From Kitasatospora sp. MMS16-BH015 (GTDB lineage Bacteria; Actinomycetota; Actinomycetes; Streptomycetales; Streptomycetaceae), in NCBI RefSeq assembly GCF_002943525.1, contig NZ_CP025394.1, forward strand, positions 3,658,001 through 3,722,000: a stretch of 64,000 nucleotides of DNA. The letters are read 5' to 3'. Positions 49,440 to 58,772 of this stretch are shown one piece after another. The notes beneath the pieces were generated by a model, which worked only from the letters and a program-made list of their open reading frames with translations, had not been told where the DNA came from and searched no databases. The position numbers were made by a program, and so were the translations under genes. How positions within the stretch are numbered: position 1 is the first letter of the stretch; each line of letters begins with the position of its first letter.

Positions 49440-50420
49440 TCAGGGGCGGCGGGCGGGGGTGGCCAGGTGCAGCCGGGTGAAGGCCAGCGCCTCGGCCAGA
49501 TCGGCCTCGCGTTCGGCGGGGGAGGTGGCGCGGCGGGTGTTGACCTCCAGCACGACGTGGCCGCCGAAGCCGGTCCGGGCCAGCCGCTCCAGCAGCTCGG
49601 CGCAGGGCTGCTTGCCCCGGCCGGGGATCAGGTGCTCGTCCTTGCCGGAGCCGAGGCCGTCGGCCAGGTGGATGTGGGCCAGCCGCTCCCCCATCCGGTC
49701 GACCATCCCGAGCGCGTCCACCCGCGAGGTGGCCGCGTGCGAGAGGTCGATGGTGAAGTGCCGGTACTCCTCCTCGGTGACGTCCCAGCCGGGGGCGTAG
49801 GCGAGCACCTCCCGGTCCCGGTAGCGCCACGGGTACATGTTCTCCACGGCGAAGCGGACCTCCGTCTCGCCCGCCATCCGCGCGATGCCCTCGACGAACT
49901 CGCGGGCGTACTGCCGCTGCCAGCGGAACGGCGGGTGGACGACCACGGTGTCCGCGCCCAGCTTCTCGGCGGCGGCCCGGGCCCGGACCAGCTTGGTCCA
50001 CGGGTCGGTGGTCCAGACCCGCTGGGTGATCAGCAGGCAGGGGGCGTGCACGGCGTGGATGGGCATCCGGTGCGCGTCCGCCAGGCGGCGGAGCGCCTCG
50101 ATGTCCTGGCTGACCGGGTCGTTCCAGACCATCACCTCGACCCCGTCGTACCCGAGCCGGGCGGCCAGCTCGAAGGCCGTCACGGTGTTCTCCGGGTAGA
50201 CCGAGGCCGTGGAGAGCAGCACCTTGGTGTCCGGCACGTGCAGCTCGGGATGCGGCGGCAGCACCAGCCGGTCGGTGGTCCGCAGCAGCGGCGCCGCCGT
50301 GGCCGCCTTGCCGGCCCGGGCCTTCTTCACCGCCTTGACGGCCTGCACCGCCTGGGAAGACGTGACCACCCGGGCGGCCTTGGCCGCCCGGCGGGTGCGG
50401 GTCCTCTCCTCGTCGTCCAC
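49440..50420 (-). CDS. Sugar phosphate isomerase/epimerase-like TIM-barrel protein
   Basis: A 326-residue protein of the AP-endonuclease-2-like TIM-barrel family. Visible: [64 protein letters not shown] and [21 protein letters not shown] (metal-binding His/Asp/Glu positions). The basic, Ala-rich first ~50 residues are not part of the fold. GTG at 50420 is the likely start because the region upstream is a REP-like repeat. Substrate unknown; no sugar pathway is next to it. Confidence 0.85.
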   Translation of the reverse strand: MDDEERTRTRRAAKAARVVTSSQAVQAVKAVKKARAGKAATAAPLLRTTDRLVLPPHPELHVPDTKVLLSTASVYPENTVTAFELAARLGYDGVEVMVWNDPVSQDIEALRRLADAHRMPIHAVHAPCLLITQRVWTTDPWTKLVRARAAAEKLGADTVVVHPPFRWQRQYAREFVEGIARMAGETEVRFAVENMYPWRYRDREVLAYAPGWDVTEEEYRHFTIDLSHAATSRVDALGMVDRMGERLAHIHLADGLGSGKDEHLIPGRGKQPCAELLERLARTGFGGHVVLEVNTRRATSPAEREADLAEALAFTRLHLATPARRP

Positions 50421-50441
50421 GGAAAACAGCGTAAGCGGTGT

Positions 50442-50613
50442 ACCAGGGGCGCGGGGAACCACCAGGGGCGCGGGGAACTGCGCGAGTGCGGAAGAAGCGG
50501 AGTCGCCATCTCACCCACTCAGCCAGTTGCACCGTCAACGGATAGTGCAACCGGCTCAGCTCGTAAGACTGCGGCCCAGTGCATGGTCGGCCGCGCCGTT
50601 CCCCGCGCCCCCG
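50442..50613. repeat. REP-like element cluster between the isomerase and Ppx genes
   Basis: The left arm GGGGCGCGGGGAAC appears twice in tandem (50446-50459 and 50465-50478 with its continuation to 50484), and a diverged right arm CGCGCCGTTCCCCGCGCCCC lies at 50592-50611. The right part is translated as the C-terminal end of the Ppx/GppA protein (see findings). Confidence 0.82.
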
Positions 50614-51569
50614 GAGATTGCAAGTGCAGGCCGGCGTTCGGCGGAGCCGTCCAGAGCATCCAAGCGCCGCAGGATGATCCCCTCCCGGAGGGCCCACGGA
50701 CAGATGGTGAGCTCCTCCAGGCCGAAGAGGTCCATCGCCGCGTCGGCGACGAGAGCTCCGGCCAGCAGCTGTCTGGCCCGGCCCTCGGAGACGCCGGGGA
50801 TGCGGGACCGCTCGGCCACCGTCATGGCGGCCAGCCTCGGCACCCAGGCGCCCAGGCCGGTGCGGCTGAGCCGGCGCGGGACCAAGGGGCCCGCCTCCGC
50901 GCTGGCGGCGCCGGTCATCCGGGCCAGCTGCTTGAAGGTCTTGGAGGTGGCCACGGCGTGGTCGGGCGTGCCGAGCCGGGCGAACTCGCCCGCGACCTGG
51001 GCGATCTCGGCCCGGATGTAGCGCCGCAGCTCCCGGACGTCGTCCGGGTCCGCCACGTCCCCGGGCAGCCGGGCGGTGAGCCGGCCGGCGCCCAGCGGCA
51101 GGGAGCAGGCCACGTCCGGCTGCTCGTCGATCCCGCAGGCGATCTCCAGCGAGCCGCCGCCGATGTCCAGGTTGAGCAGCCGGCCGGAGGACCAGCCGAA
51201 CCAGCGGCGGACGGCCAGGAAGGTCAGCCGGGCCTCGTCCTGGCCGGAGAGCACCCGCAGCTCGACCCCGGTCTCCTCGGCCACCCGGCGCAGCACGGCC
51301 TCGCCGTTGGCGGCCTCGCGGACGGCGGAGGTGGCGAAGGGCAGCAGGTCGACCACGCCCTTGTCCTCGGCTACCCGGATCGAGGAGGCCACCATCCCGA
51401 CCAGCTTGGTCACCCCGGTCTCGGTGATCGCGCCGTCCCCGTCCAGCAGCTCGGCGAGCCGCAGCTCGGCCTTGTGCGAGTACGCGGGCAGCGGGGCAGC
51501 ACCGGGGTGGGCGTCCACCACGAGGAAGTGGACGGTGTTGGAACCTACGTCGAGCACACCGAGTCGCAT
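50556..51569 (-). CDS. Exopolyphosphatase / pppGpp phosphohydrolase (Ppx/GppA)
   Basis: A 337-residue ASKHA-fold phosphatase that degrades polyphosphate or converts pppGpp to ppGpp: [17 protein letters not shown] (nucleotide fold), [30 protein letters not shown] and [13 protein letters not shown]. The last ~25 residues ([21 protein letters not shown]) are not conserved and are encoded by a REP-like element, so the protein may have been extended by repeat insertion. ATG at 51569. Confidence 0.93.
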   Translation of the reverse strand: MRLGVLDVGSNTVHFLVVDAHPGAAPLPAYSHKAELRLAELLDGDGAITETGVTKLVGMVASSIRVAEDKGVVDLLPFATSAVREAANGEAVLRRVAEETGVELRVLSGQDEARLTFLAVRRWFGWSSGRLLNLDIGGGSLEIACGIDEQPDVACSLPLGAGRLTARLPGDVADPDDVRELRRYIRAEIAQVAGEFARLGTPDHAVATSKTFKQLARMTGAASAEAGPLVPRRLSRTGLGAWVPRLAAMTVAERSRIPGVSEGRARQLLAGALVADAAMDLFGLEELTICPWALREGIILRRLDALDGSAERRPALAISGGAGNGAADHALGRSLTS

Positions 51570-51737
51570 AACGCTCCACGCTACGCGATCTCCCCCGTCA
51601 CCAGCCCCCTCCGTGTCCCACCTGTGTTCCGGGGCCCCGTCAACCGGCGTCCCGCCCAGGGCATTTGAGCCGGTTGCGGGCGGCCCGAGCTGGGTAGCTG
51701 CCTGCCGTCCCGCACCACGACCCTCAGGAGTCACGCC

Positions 51738-52493
51738 ATGACGATCAGCCACCTCGCCGTCGGCACCGGCCCGCACAAGGTGATCGCCCTGCACGACTGG
51801 TTCGGCACCGCCGCCGGTTGGGGCCCCTTCCTCGACCACCTGGACGGCGAGAGCTTCGGCTACGCCTTCCTCGACTACCGCGGCTACGGCGAACGGGCCG
51901 ACGTGCCCGGCGAGTTCACCCTGGCCGAGATCGCCGCCGACACCCTCGCGCTGGCCGACCAGCTCGGCTGGGAGCAGTTCTCCCTGATCGGCCACAGCAT
52001 GGGCGGCAAGGCCGCCCAGCGCGTGCTGGCCGAGGCCCCTGGCCGGGTCCGCAAGCTGGTCGGCGTGACGCCGGTGCCGGCCTCCGCCTACCCGCTGGAG
52101 GGGGAGGCGTACGAGCTCTTCCACGGCGCGGCGGCCGAGCCGGGCAACCGCAGGGCGATCCTCGACCTGGTCACCGGGCAGCGGGCCACCGGCACCTGGC
52201 TGGACGCGCTGACCGCCCGCTCGGTGGCCGGCTCCCGCCCGGAGGCCTTCGGCGCCTACCTGACCGACTGGTCCACCCAGGACTTCGCCGACCGGATCGC
52301 CGGCTCCCCGCTGCCGGTCAAGGTCTACGTCGGCGAGCACGACCTGGCCCTCACCCCCGAGCTGATGGCGGCCACCTGGCTGGCCCACTACCCCGCCGCC
52401 GAGCTGGAGGTGCTGCCGAACTCGGGCCACTACCCGATGCACGAGGTCCCGGTGGCCTTCGCGACCTCCCTGGAGGCCTTCCTGCGCAGCTGA
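51738..52493 (+). CDS. Alpha/beta hydrolase
   Basis: A 251-residue hydrolase of broad specificity family: [17 protein letters not shown] oxyanion region, nucleophile elbow [12 protein letters not shown] (Ser ~95), [16 protein letters not shown] acid region and [13 protein letters not shown] catalytic His. A dehalogenase, esterase or peroxidase-like reaction is possible. ATG at 51738 after AGGAG. Confidence 0.9.
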   Translation: MTISHLAVGTGPHKVIALHDWFGTAAGWGPFLDHLDGESFGYAFLDYRGYGERADVPGEFTLAEIAADTLALADQLGWEQFSLIGHSMGGKAAQRVLAEAPGRVRKLVGVTPVPASAYPLEGEAYELFHGAAAEPGNRRAILDLVTGQRATGTWLDALTARSVAGSRPEAFGAYLTDWSTQDFADRIAGSPLPVKVYVGEHDLALTPELMAATWLAHYPAAELEVLPNSGHYPMHEVPVAFATSLEAFLRS

Positions 52494-52705
52494 CCCCACC
52501 CGGCGCTCACCCGCGCCCACCCGGTGCTCCGCCGTCCGGGTCCGGTCCCGGCGAGCCGCGCTGGCGGTGGGCCGACGAGCCGGTTCTGATACCTACCGTG
52601 TCCGGGGTCGTTAGACACGTGCGGCAGGCGCGTCCGGCCCCGGGCCGGACGGCCGGGCCGAGGACTGTCGCCGTGCCCGTGGGCCGACCGGTAAGGGGTG
52701 AGCAC

Positions 52706-53332
52706 GTGAGTGACCAGTGGAGGGGCCGGACGGCTCCGGAGCCCGCGCTCCGCCACGGACGGCCGGTGCCCGCCCCGGCCCGCAGCCGCCGCCCGGACGC
52801 GGACCGGACCGGCCCGACCGGGCCCCGGCGCTCCCCCGAGGCCGAGGCCGAGCCCGACCCCCGGCACCGGCCCGGCCCCCGGAACGGGCCCTCCTCGCAC
52901 AAACACCCCGGCAAGGCCGGCCGGCGGCGGGCCGGGGCGCTGGCCGCACTGCTGCTGGTCGGGCTGCCGCTGCTCGGGGCGACGGTGGACGAGGCCTCCG
53001 GGCCCGGGGTGGGCGGGGTCTTCGCGGTGACCACCGTGCTCGGCACGGGGGCGGCCACCGCCCTGGTCAGCCGGGCGGGCTGGTGGTGGGTGGTGCCCGC
53101 CGTACCGCCGCTGGTGCTGGGGCTCAGCGCGCTGGCCGAGGTGCTGGGCGACGGAGAGAAGTACCAGGACGCCAAGGCCCTCGGCGCGGGTGCCGTGGGC
53201 TGGGCCGTCCGGGGCTTCCCGGTGATGCTCGCGGCGCTGGCCACCGCCCTGCTGGTCGCCCTGGTGCGGCTGCGCCGGGCGGCCGTCCGGCGGTCCGCCG
53301 ACCGCCGCGCGGAGGGGGCCCGCCGTGGCTGA
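52706..53332 (+). CDS. DUF6542 membrane protein, partner of the LCP ligase
   Basis: A 208-residue protein with a long Pro/Arg/Gly-rich cytoplasmic start (~75 residues) and four membrane helices in the second half (GALAALLLVGLPLLGATV; VGGVFAVTTVLGTGAATALV; WWWVVPAVPPLVLGLSALAEV; VMLAALATALLVALVRL). GTG at 52706 was chosen in the frame running to the overlap with the next gene. It overlaps the LCP gene by 8 bp, so translation is coupled. The domain (DUF6542) commonly sits before LCP genes. Function unknown. Confidence 0.82.
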   Translation: MSDQWRGRTAPEPALRHGRPVPAPARSRRPDADRTGPTGPRRSPEAEAEPDPRHRPGPRNGPSSHKHPGKAGRRRAGALAALLLVGLPLLGATVDEASGPGVGGVFAVTTVLGTGAATALVSRAGWWWVVPAVPPLVLGLSALAEVLGDGEKYQDAKALGAGAVGWAVRGFPVMLAALATALLVALVRLRRAAVRRSADRRAEGARRG

Positions 53333-54884
53333 CCGCCGCTCCCCGGGCCTGCTGCTCGGCCGCACAGCGCTCTGCGCCTTCTCCCTCACCGTGCTCGCCG
53401 CCAGCGGCCTGACCTGGTACGAGTACCACGCCCTGGACGACGGCCTGATCAAGTCCGACGCGCTGCGCACCGTCCGCCAGGGCGCGCCCCCGCGCCTGGA
53501 CAACTCGGTCAACCTGCTGCTGATCGGCCTGGACAGCCGCAAGGACATGGACGGCAACGACCTGCCCTCGCAGGTGGTCTCCGAGGAGCTGCACGCCGGC
53601 TCCTCCAGCGACATCGGCGGCTACAACACCAACACCCTGATGGTGCTGCACATCCCGGCCGACGGCGGCAAGGTCACCGCGCTCTCCATCCCGCGCGACG
53701 ACTGGGTGCAGACCGTCGGGGCCGACGGGAAGATGCACAAGATCAAGGAGGCCTACGACATCGCCAAGGCCCGCGCCGAGGCGAAGCTCGGGGGCAAGGG
53801 GCTCTCCAAGGCCGAGCTGGAGCGGCAGAGCCGGGAGGCCGGCCGGGCCGCCACGCTGGCCACCGTGCAGCAGTTCCTGGGCATCCCGATCGACCACTTC
53901 GCCGAGGTCAACCTGATCGGCTTCTACGACATCGCCAAGGCGCTGGAGCCGATCCAGGTCTGCCTCAACCACGCGGTGAGCGACCCGATCGTGGCCCGCA
54001 CCGCGACCCACGAGGGCGGCGGCACCGGCCTCAAGCTGCCCGCCGGGGTCTCCAGCCTGAACGCCTCGGACGCGCTCTCCTTCGTCCGCCAGCGGCACAA
54101 CCTGCCCGGCGGCGACCTGGACCGCACCCACCGGCAGCAGGCCTTCATCTCCTCCGTCGAGTACAAGCTCAAGCAGCAGGGGATCTTCGGCGACCTCGGC
54201 AAGCTGCAGGCGCTGTTCGACGTGGTCAAGAAGGACGTGGTGACCGACAGCGCCTGGAACATCCTCGACTTCGCCCAGCAGGCGCCCAACCTCACCGGGG
54301 GCAACGTCGAGTTCAACACCCTGCCGATCGCCGGCTTCAAGACCATCAACGGCCAGGACGTCAACGTGGTCGACCCGGACCTGATCAAGCGGATCGTCCG
54401 CCAGCTCACCGGCCACGACGGCGCCGCCCAGGCCGCCCCGCCCGCGGCCACGCCCAGCTCGGCCCCACCGACCGCCGACCCCTCGGCAGCCCCCTCGGCC
54501 GCCGAGAGCGCGGCCCGGCTGACCGGCACGGTGGACGTGTACAACGGCTCCTCGGTGGCGCACGCGGCCGCGACCGAGTCCAAGGCGCTGACCGCCCTGG
54601 GCCTGACCGAGGGCAGGATCGGCACCGCCACCACCCGCCCGAGGACCACCACGGTGACCTACGGCCCGGGCGCCAAGGCCGCCGCCGAGGCCGTCGCGGC
54701 CCGCTACCGCACCACCGCCACCCTCGGGACGACGGCCCAGCCGGGCCACCTCACCGTCACCCTGGGCGCCGACTACACCGCCCCGGCCACCGCCGCCCCG
54801 ACCCCGGAGACCTCCCAGCCCGCCGAGGCCCTCCCGATGCAGGGCCCGGCGGTCAAGGCCGGCGGCATCCCCTGCGTCAACTGA
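53325..54884 (+). CDS. LCP (LytR-CpsA-Psr) family cell-wall polymer transferase with LytR_C domain
   Basis: Attaches teichoic acid, capsule or other polymers to peptidoglycan. 519 residues: one N-terminal membrane helix (~residues 14-32), the LCP core (NLLLIGLDSRKDMDG; TLMVLHIPADGGKVTALSIPRDDW; INGVPHY-like region replaced by GGDLDRTHRQQAFI with conserved Arg), then a Pro/Ala/Ser linker and a C-terminal LytR_C domain (GTVDVYNGSSVAHAAATESKAL; TTATLGTTAQPGHLTVTLG). A single Cys near the end (GGIPCVN). GTG at 53325. Confidence 0.93.
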   Translation: MADRRSPGLLLGRTALCAFSLTVLAASGLTWYEYHALDDGLIKSDALRTVRQGAPPRLDNSVNLLLIGLDSRKDMDGNDLPSQVVSEELHAGSSSDIGGYNTNTLMVLHIPADGGKVTALSIPRDDWVQTVGADGKMHKIKEAYDIAKARAEAKLGGKGLSKAELERQSREAGRAATLATVQQFLGIPIDHFAEVNLIGFYDIAKALEPIQVCLNHAVSDPIVARTATHEGGGTGLKLPAGVSSLNASDALSFVRQRHNLPGGDLDRTHRQQAFISSVEYKLKQQGIFGDLGKLQALFDVVKKDVVTDSAWNILDFAQQAPNLTGGNVEFNTLPIAGFKTINGQDVNVVDPDLIKRIVRQLTGHDGAAQAAPPAATPSSAPPTADPSAAPSAAESAARLTGTVDVYNGSSVAHAAATESKALTALGLTEGRIGTATTRPRTTTVTYGPGAKAAAEAVAARYRTTATLGTTAQPGHLTVTLGADYTAPATAAPTPETSQPAEALPMQGPAVKAGGIPCVN

Positions 54885-54893
54885 CGACTACCA

Positions 54894-54913
54894 GGGGCGC
54901 GAGGAACTGCGCG
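54894..54913. repeat. REP-like element arm after the LCP gene
   Basis: GGGGCGCGAGGAACTGCGCG, the GAGGAAC variant also seen at 35384. No complementary arm was found here, so it is a single or degraded copy. Confidence 0.82.
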
Positions 54914-54973
54914 CCCAGCCCCCCACCTCGCCGCACGCACCCCCTCAGCCCCCGCCCCGCTCCCCGAACGTCC

Positions 54974-55945
54974 TCACTGCGCCCCGTACCGCCCGGCGAA
55001 CCGCGGATCGGTCTCCCACCACGGCCTGTCACTCTCCTCCGCCTCCACCTGCCGCACCGGAACGGCGGCCGCAGCCGCTTCCGCTGCGTCCAGCTCCCGG
55101 TCCACCTGCACGGTCCGGGCCCGCTCCTCCCGGATCACCCGCACGATCAGGGCCACCATGAACGGCAGGCCGGCGATGTCGCCGAGACCCCAGAGCACGG
55201 CCCCGCCCCACTGCTGGTCCAGCTGCGGGCCCATGCCCCAGGGGCGGGCCAGCTGGGCCCAGTAGTCGGGGACGAGCAGGTGGGAGCCGAAGACCAGCAC
55301 GAAGCCGAGCGCCGCGTCGAAGATCACCTCGACCACGGTGATCACCACCCCGACCATCGGGTGGTAGTGCCGCCCGACCGGGTCGAGCTGGAGCCGGGGC
55401 CAGAAGTAGGCCAGGCCGAGCAGCACGAAGGAGACGTGGAAGACGGTGTTCCACAGGCTCGTGGTGAGCGAGAGCCGGTACCAGTCGGTGAAGTAGAGCA
55501 GCCAGGGCGGCACCACCAGCAGCACGGTGGAGACCAGCGGGAACATCAGCACCTTGGAGACCCGCCCGCGCAGCGCCCCGAGCAGCCGCTCCCGGCCACC
55601 CTCCCCCGCCAGCTCGGCCAGCACCGTCACCGGCGCGCCCATCGCGAGCAGCAGCGGCACCACCATGAGCAGCACCACGGCCTGCACGGCCCGGTCGGTG
55701 AAGAACAGCTTCTCGTACACCCCGAGCCCGGAGCTCACGGTGAACAGCCAGAGCGCCAGCCCCAGCAGGAAGGCGGTGGTCCGCCCCGGCGGCCAGGCCT
55801 CGCCGCGCCGCCGCAGCCGCCCGAGCCCGGCCAGGTACCCGGCCAGCCCGAGCAGCACCAGCACCGTGACAGCCGGCTCGAACTGCCACTCGGTGAACAC
55901 CCGGCCGAGCGTCCACTCCGGGGGAAAGGTCCCGTTCACTCCCAC
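54974..55945 (-). CDS. ctaG: Cytochrome c oxidase assembly protein CtaG-like
   Basis: A polytopic membrane protein of 323 residues (CtaG/caa3_CtaG family) thought to help copper insertion into cytochrome c oxidase. Seven to eight helices are visible (for example AVTVLVLLGLAGYLAGL; TAFLLGLALWLFTVSSGL; VLMFPLVSTVLLVVPPWLLYF; LWNTVFHVSFVLLGLAYFWP). His residues lie near FHVSF and GRHYHPMVG. GTG at 55945 was preferred, with GAGGGTGG upstream. It is separate from the metal operon at the left edge; functional connection to copper is family knowledge only. Confidence 0.92.
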   Translation of the reverse strand: MGVNGTFPPEWTLGRVFTEWQFEPAVTVLVLLGLAGYLAGLGRLRRRGEAWPPGRTTAFLLGLALWLFTVSSGLGVYEKLFFTDRAVQAVVLLMVVPLLLAMGAPVTVLAELAGEGGRERLLGALRGRVSKVLMFPLVSTVLLVVPPWLLYFTDWYRLSLTTSLWNTVFHVSFVLLGLAYFWPRLQLDPVGRHYHPMVGVVITVVEVIFDAALGFVLVFGSHLLVPDYWAQLARPWGMGPQLDQQWGGAVLWGLGDIAGLPFMVALIVRVIREERARTVQVDRELDAAEAAAAAVPVRQVEAEESDRPWWETDPRFAGRYGAQ

Positions 55946-56018
55946 CAACCACCCTCGCGTTGCGACCAGCCCACCGATTGTGGCACCGGCCGGGCCAGCC
56001 GCTCCGCGAGGGTCGGCG

Positions 56019-56384
56019 CTAGTGGGGCGGGTTGGGCCCGAGGCAGATCAGATAGGTCTTCTGGGAGTTACCGGAGGTGTACGAGCCCTGGTACGAGCCG
56101 ATGGTGCCCGGCACGTCCTGGCAGCTGCGGGTGGTGGGCAGCACGTTGTACCGCTTGAGCACCACCGCGTTCGCGGTGGACGCGGAGCACTTCACCACCT
56201 TGGGCGCCTTCGAGGCGCCCGCCTCGTACTGCACGCAGTTGCCGGTCAGCGGGCCGCTGCCGCCGTGGAAGAAGGTGGACCAGAGGGCGAAGGCCAGCAG
56301 CGCGCCCGGCAGGCCGAGCAGCAGCACGCCGAGCACCAGCTTGGCCTTCCAGGTCAGCTTCTTCTTCTCCTCACCGCCGGACAT
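56019..56384 (-). CDS. LppU/SCO3897-like exported protein
   Basis: A 121-residue protein: short cytoplasmic start (MSGGEEKKKLTWKAK), one membrane helix (LVLGVLLLGLPGALLAFAL) and an outer domain with four cysteines (GNCVQYEAG; KVVKCSASTANAVVLKRYN; SCQDVPGTIG; YLICLGP). The spacing matches the LppU/SCO3897 family. The start overlaps the stop of the WXG100 gene by one base (TGATG), so they are translationally coupled. It may anchor or protect in connection with that gene. Confidence 0.8.
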   Translation of the reverse strand: MSGGEEKKKLTWKAKLVLGVLLLGLPGALLAFALWSTFFHGGSGPLTGNCVQYEAGASKAPKVVKCSASTANAVVLKRYNVLPTTRSCQDVPGTIGSYQGSYTSGNSQKTYLICLGPNPPH

Positions 56385-57706
56385 CAGCCGAACGCCTGCT
56401 CGATCCGGGACCTGTCGACCCGGTACGGCTCCGGGTTCTCGGTGCCGGCCTCCACGCCCTGGACGTCCTTGTTGCCGGTGACCTTGCCGGCCGCCCACTG
56501 GCCGATCTCGCTGTCGCCGAGCGTGCCGTGCACGTCGCCCGGGACGTCGGCGTACTTGGTGCCCTGGAGGCGGTAGCCGATCTCACCCTCGACGGCGGTG
56601 CGGAAGGTCTCGTCCTTGGCCGCGCCCTTGACCGCGCCGAGCACCGAGCCCTTGACCGCGCCGCCCAGGCCGATCGGCACGTGCGGGCCGCTCCTGCCCT
56701 CCTCGCCCTCTGCGGGCGGCTCCTGCTGCGGGCCCCGGTGCAGGCGGCCGCGGTCGTTGACGGTGTGGTCACCGAAGACCGCGTCCTTGAAGGCGTTGTC
56801 GATCTGGTTGCCGACCCACTTGTCGGCCCTGCCGGCGGCCTTGCGCGCGGCGTACTCGCCGAGCTTGCCGGCCACGCCCTCCATCGAGCCGGCCTCCTTG
56901 GCGTCCTTGAGGATCTTGCCGACCCCCTCGCCGCCCTTCTCCATGCCGCGCACCGCGTTGAGGGCCGTCCGCACGTCCTTGACGGCGCTCAGCGCCTCCT
57001 TGGCGTCCCGCAGGCTGCGGACGGCCTTGACGGCGGTGCTCAGCTCCTTGAGCGCCTCGACCAGCTTCTCCAGGTTGGTGGCGAGCTCCTCGGAGACCCG
57101 GGCGACGCGGGCGATGAAGGCGGAGATCTCCACCGCGTCCAGCATCGCGCCGGCGATCGCGCCGATGCCGAAGGTGAGCACGGTGATCACGGCCTCGGCG
57201 GCCAGCGAGGCGGCCAGCGCCTCGATCGCCTCGGTGATGATCTCGATCACCATGCCCTCGGCCAGCGCGCACATGGTGGCGGCCTGGTTGATGATCTGGG
57301 CGGTCTGGTCCATGCCCTCGGCGGTGGAGTCGAGCGCCTCGACCACCTCGCCCATGTGCCGACCGAAGGCGTCGGAGGCGACGCCCACCCACTGCTGGGC
57401 GAGCGGGCGGCACTCCGAGCGCAGCTGCTCGGCCACGCTCCGGACGGCCCGGGCCTGGGCCTGCCACTCCTCGGCGGCGGCGTTCAGGCCGTTCAGGTCG
57501 CCGGTGACCTTCTCCAGGTAGTGCATCAGGCCGCTGGCCTCGAGCGCGGCTTCGACCTTGCCGTCCAGCCAGCCGGTCAGGCCGCCCTTCTCGGGCTTGT
57601 GGGCCGGGGTGAGCGGCGCGGAGGGCGGGGCCGGGACGGCCTCGGTCCAGGCGTAGGCCTGGCTCGGGCCGAGGTCCACCGGGGAGACGAGCACCTGACC
57701 GTTCAC
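56384..57706 (-). CDS. WXG100-type secreted effector-like protein, unknown C-terminal domain
   Basis: A 440-residue protein with an N-terminal helical WXG100/ESX-type region (KVEAALEASGLMHYLEKV ... EEWQAQARAVRSVAEQL ... QQWVGVASDAFGRHMGEVVEAL), a central hydrophobic stretch (AEAVITVLTFGIGAIAGAMLD), a second coiled region and a C-terminal domain (residues ~330-440) without recognisable motif (GYRLQGTKYADVPGDVHGTLG). It starts GTG at 57706, overlapping the small WXG100 gene (GTGA). Such layout is typical of type VII-linked toxins, but the C-terminal activity is unknown. Confidence 0.82.
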   Translation of the reverse strand: MNGQVLVSPVDLGPSQAYAWTEAVPAPPSAPLTPAHKPEKGGLTGWLDGKVEAALEASGLMHYLEKVTGDLNGLNAAAEEWQAQARAVRSVAEQLRSECRPLAQQWVGVASDAFGRHMGEVVEALDSTAEGMDQTAQIINQAATMCALAEGMVIEIITEAIEALAASLAAEAVITVLTFGIGAIAGAMLDAVEISAFIARVARVSEELATNLEKLVEALKELSTAVKAVRSLRDAKEALSAVKDVRTALNAVRGMEKGGEGVGKILKDAKEAGSMEGVAGKLGEYAARKAAGRADKWVGNQIDNAFKDAVFGDHTVNDRGRLHRGPQQEPPAEGEEGRSGPHVPIGLGGAVKGSVLGAVKGAAKDETFRTAVEGEIGYRLQGTKYADVPGDVHGTLGDSEIGQWAAGKVTGNKDVQGVEAGTENPEPYRVDRSRIEQAFG

Positions 57707-58017
57707 TGGCCACCGCCCAGGCCCGCGGCGAGCTCCTGGTCGTGCTGGGCGTAGCTGTCGACGGTGGCGTTCAGGCCCTCCGCCGTCATGCCCAGCGCCT
57801 CGATCAGGTCGGCCAGGTTCTGCCCGTTGGCCTCGGCGTGCTGGTTGTACATCTGGTGCAGGTGGGCGGCGTTCGGCAGGTGACCGAAGGCGCTGCCCGA
57901 GAGGGCTATGCCGGCCACGGCCGAGCGGGCCTGCCCGAGTTGTCCGTTCTGTTCCCCGACGACCGACGCGTACCTACCCAAAGCCTCGGGCTGCACCCGA
58001 AAACCCTGTCCCCCCAT
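57703..58017 (-). CDS. WXG100-family small helical protein
   Basis: A 104-residue helical-hairpin protein of the ESX/WXG100 kind (FRVQPEALGRYASVVGEQNGQLGQARSAVAGIALSGSAFG; MYNQHAEANGQNLADLIEALGMTAEGLNATVDSYAQHDQEL). The WXG turn is replaced by SGSAFG. It precedes and overlaps the 440-residue effector-like gene by four bases, so it is probably its partner or chaperone. ATG at 58017. Confidence 0.85.
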   Translation of the reverse strand: MGGQGFRVQPEALGRYASVVGEQNGQLGQARSAVAGIALSGSAFGHLPNAAHLHQMYNQHAEANGQNLADLIEALGMTAEGLNATVDSYAQHDQELAAGLGGGQ

Positions 58018-58126
58018 GGCCGTTGCTCCCTCGTTCCGGCGATCAAAGCAGCCCATCGTACTGGCTGACGAACACCAGCCCTAGCACTAGGGTTGTTCGG
58101 GCCCACCGGACCGAGGAGACCCAGCC

Positions 58127-58765
58127 GTGAACCCGTACCCCACCCAGCAGAGCAGCGCTCCCGCGCCCCTCCACCCCGGTGAGACGGTGCTCGGCTCGTT
58201 CGACCTCGAACTGGACCCGCTGCTCCCGCTCTACTTCGACCCCAGCCGGTTCGCCGGCGCGGCCCTCGCCATGCCTTTCCGCTACCTCTGGGACGGCTTC
58301 CGGGCCTCGATGGCCATGCTCGCCCCGCCGGTGCTGCGCGAACTGCTCAGCCTGGACACCCGCTACCAGCGCCGGTACGGCCTCTACCCGATGACCCGGC
58401 TCTACCGGGCGATCCGGCGCCCGCTGCACGGCGGCTCCTGGCACGGCGGGCGGGAGTCCACCGCCGGCCGGTTCTGGCTGGCGGTGCGAACCTCTCCGAT
58501 AAATCTGCAGGTCGACCACAAGCGCTTCACCTTGGTGCTGACCGACCGGCGCCTGCTGGCGCTGTACGGCACCCGGCCGGTCCTCGAGCTGCCCCGGGGC
58601 AGCTACGGCCTGCGGCCGGGCACCCCGGACTCCTGGTTCACCAAGCGGGTCGACCTGGCCTTCGCGGACGGCTCCTGGCTGGCCCTCAGCGCCGGCCGCT
58701 GGTTCTTCGGCTACAACGAGCAGGAGGAGGCCAAGGCCACCGGCCTCACCCACGCCCTGCGCTGA
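58127..58765 (+). CDS. Hypothetical cytoplasmic protein
   Basis: A 212-residue protein with no membrane helix or signal peptide. Visible blocks are ETVLGSFDLELDPLLPLYFD, LLSLDTRYQRRYGLYPMTRLYR, KRFTLVLTDRRLLALYGTRPV and LSAGRWFFGYNEQEEA. Family not recognised. It lies on the opposite strand between the two WXG cassettes. An unconnected role is likely. Confidence 0.7.
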   Translation: MNPYPTQQSSAPAPLHPGETVLGSFDLELDPLLPLYFDPSRFAGAALAMPFRYLWDGFRASMAMLAPPVLRELLSLDTRYQRRYGLYPMTRLYRAIRRPLHGGSWHGGRESTAGRFWLAVRTSPINLQVDHKRFTLVLTDRRLLALYGTRPVLELPRGSYGLRPGTPDSWFTKRVDLAFADGSWLALSAGRWFFGYNEQEEAKATGLTHALR

Positions 58766-58772
58766 GCCCGGC

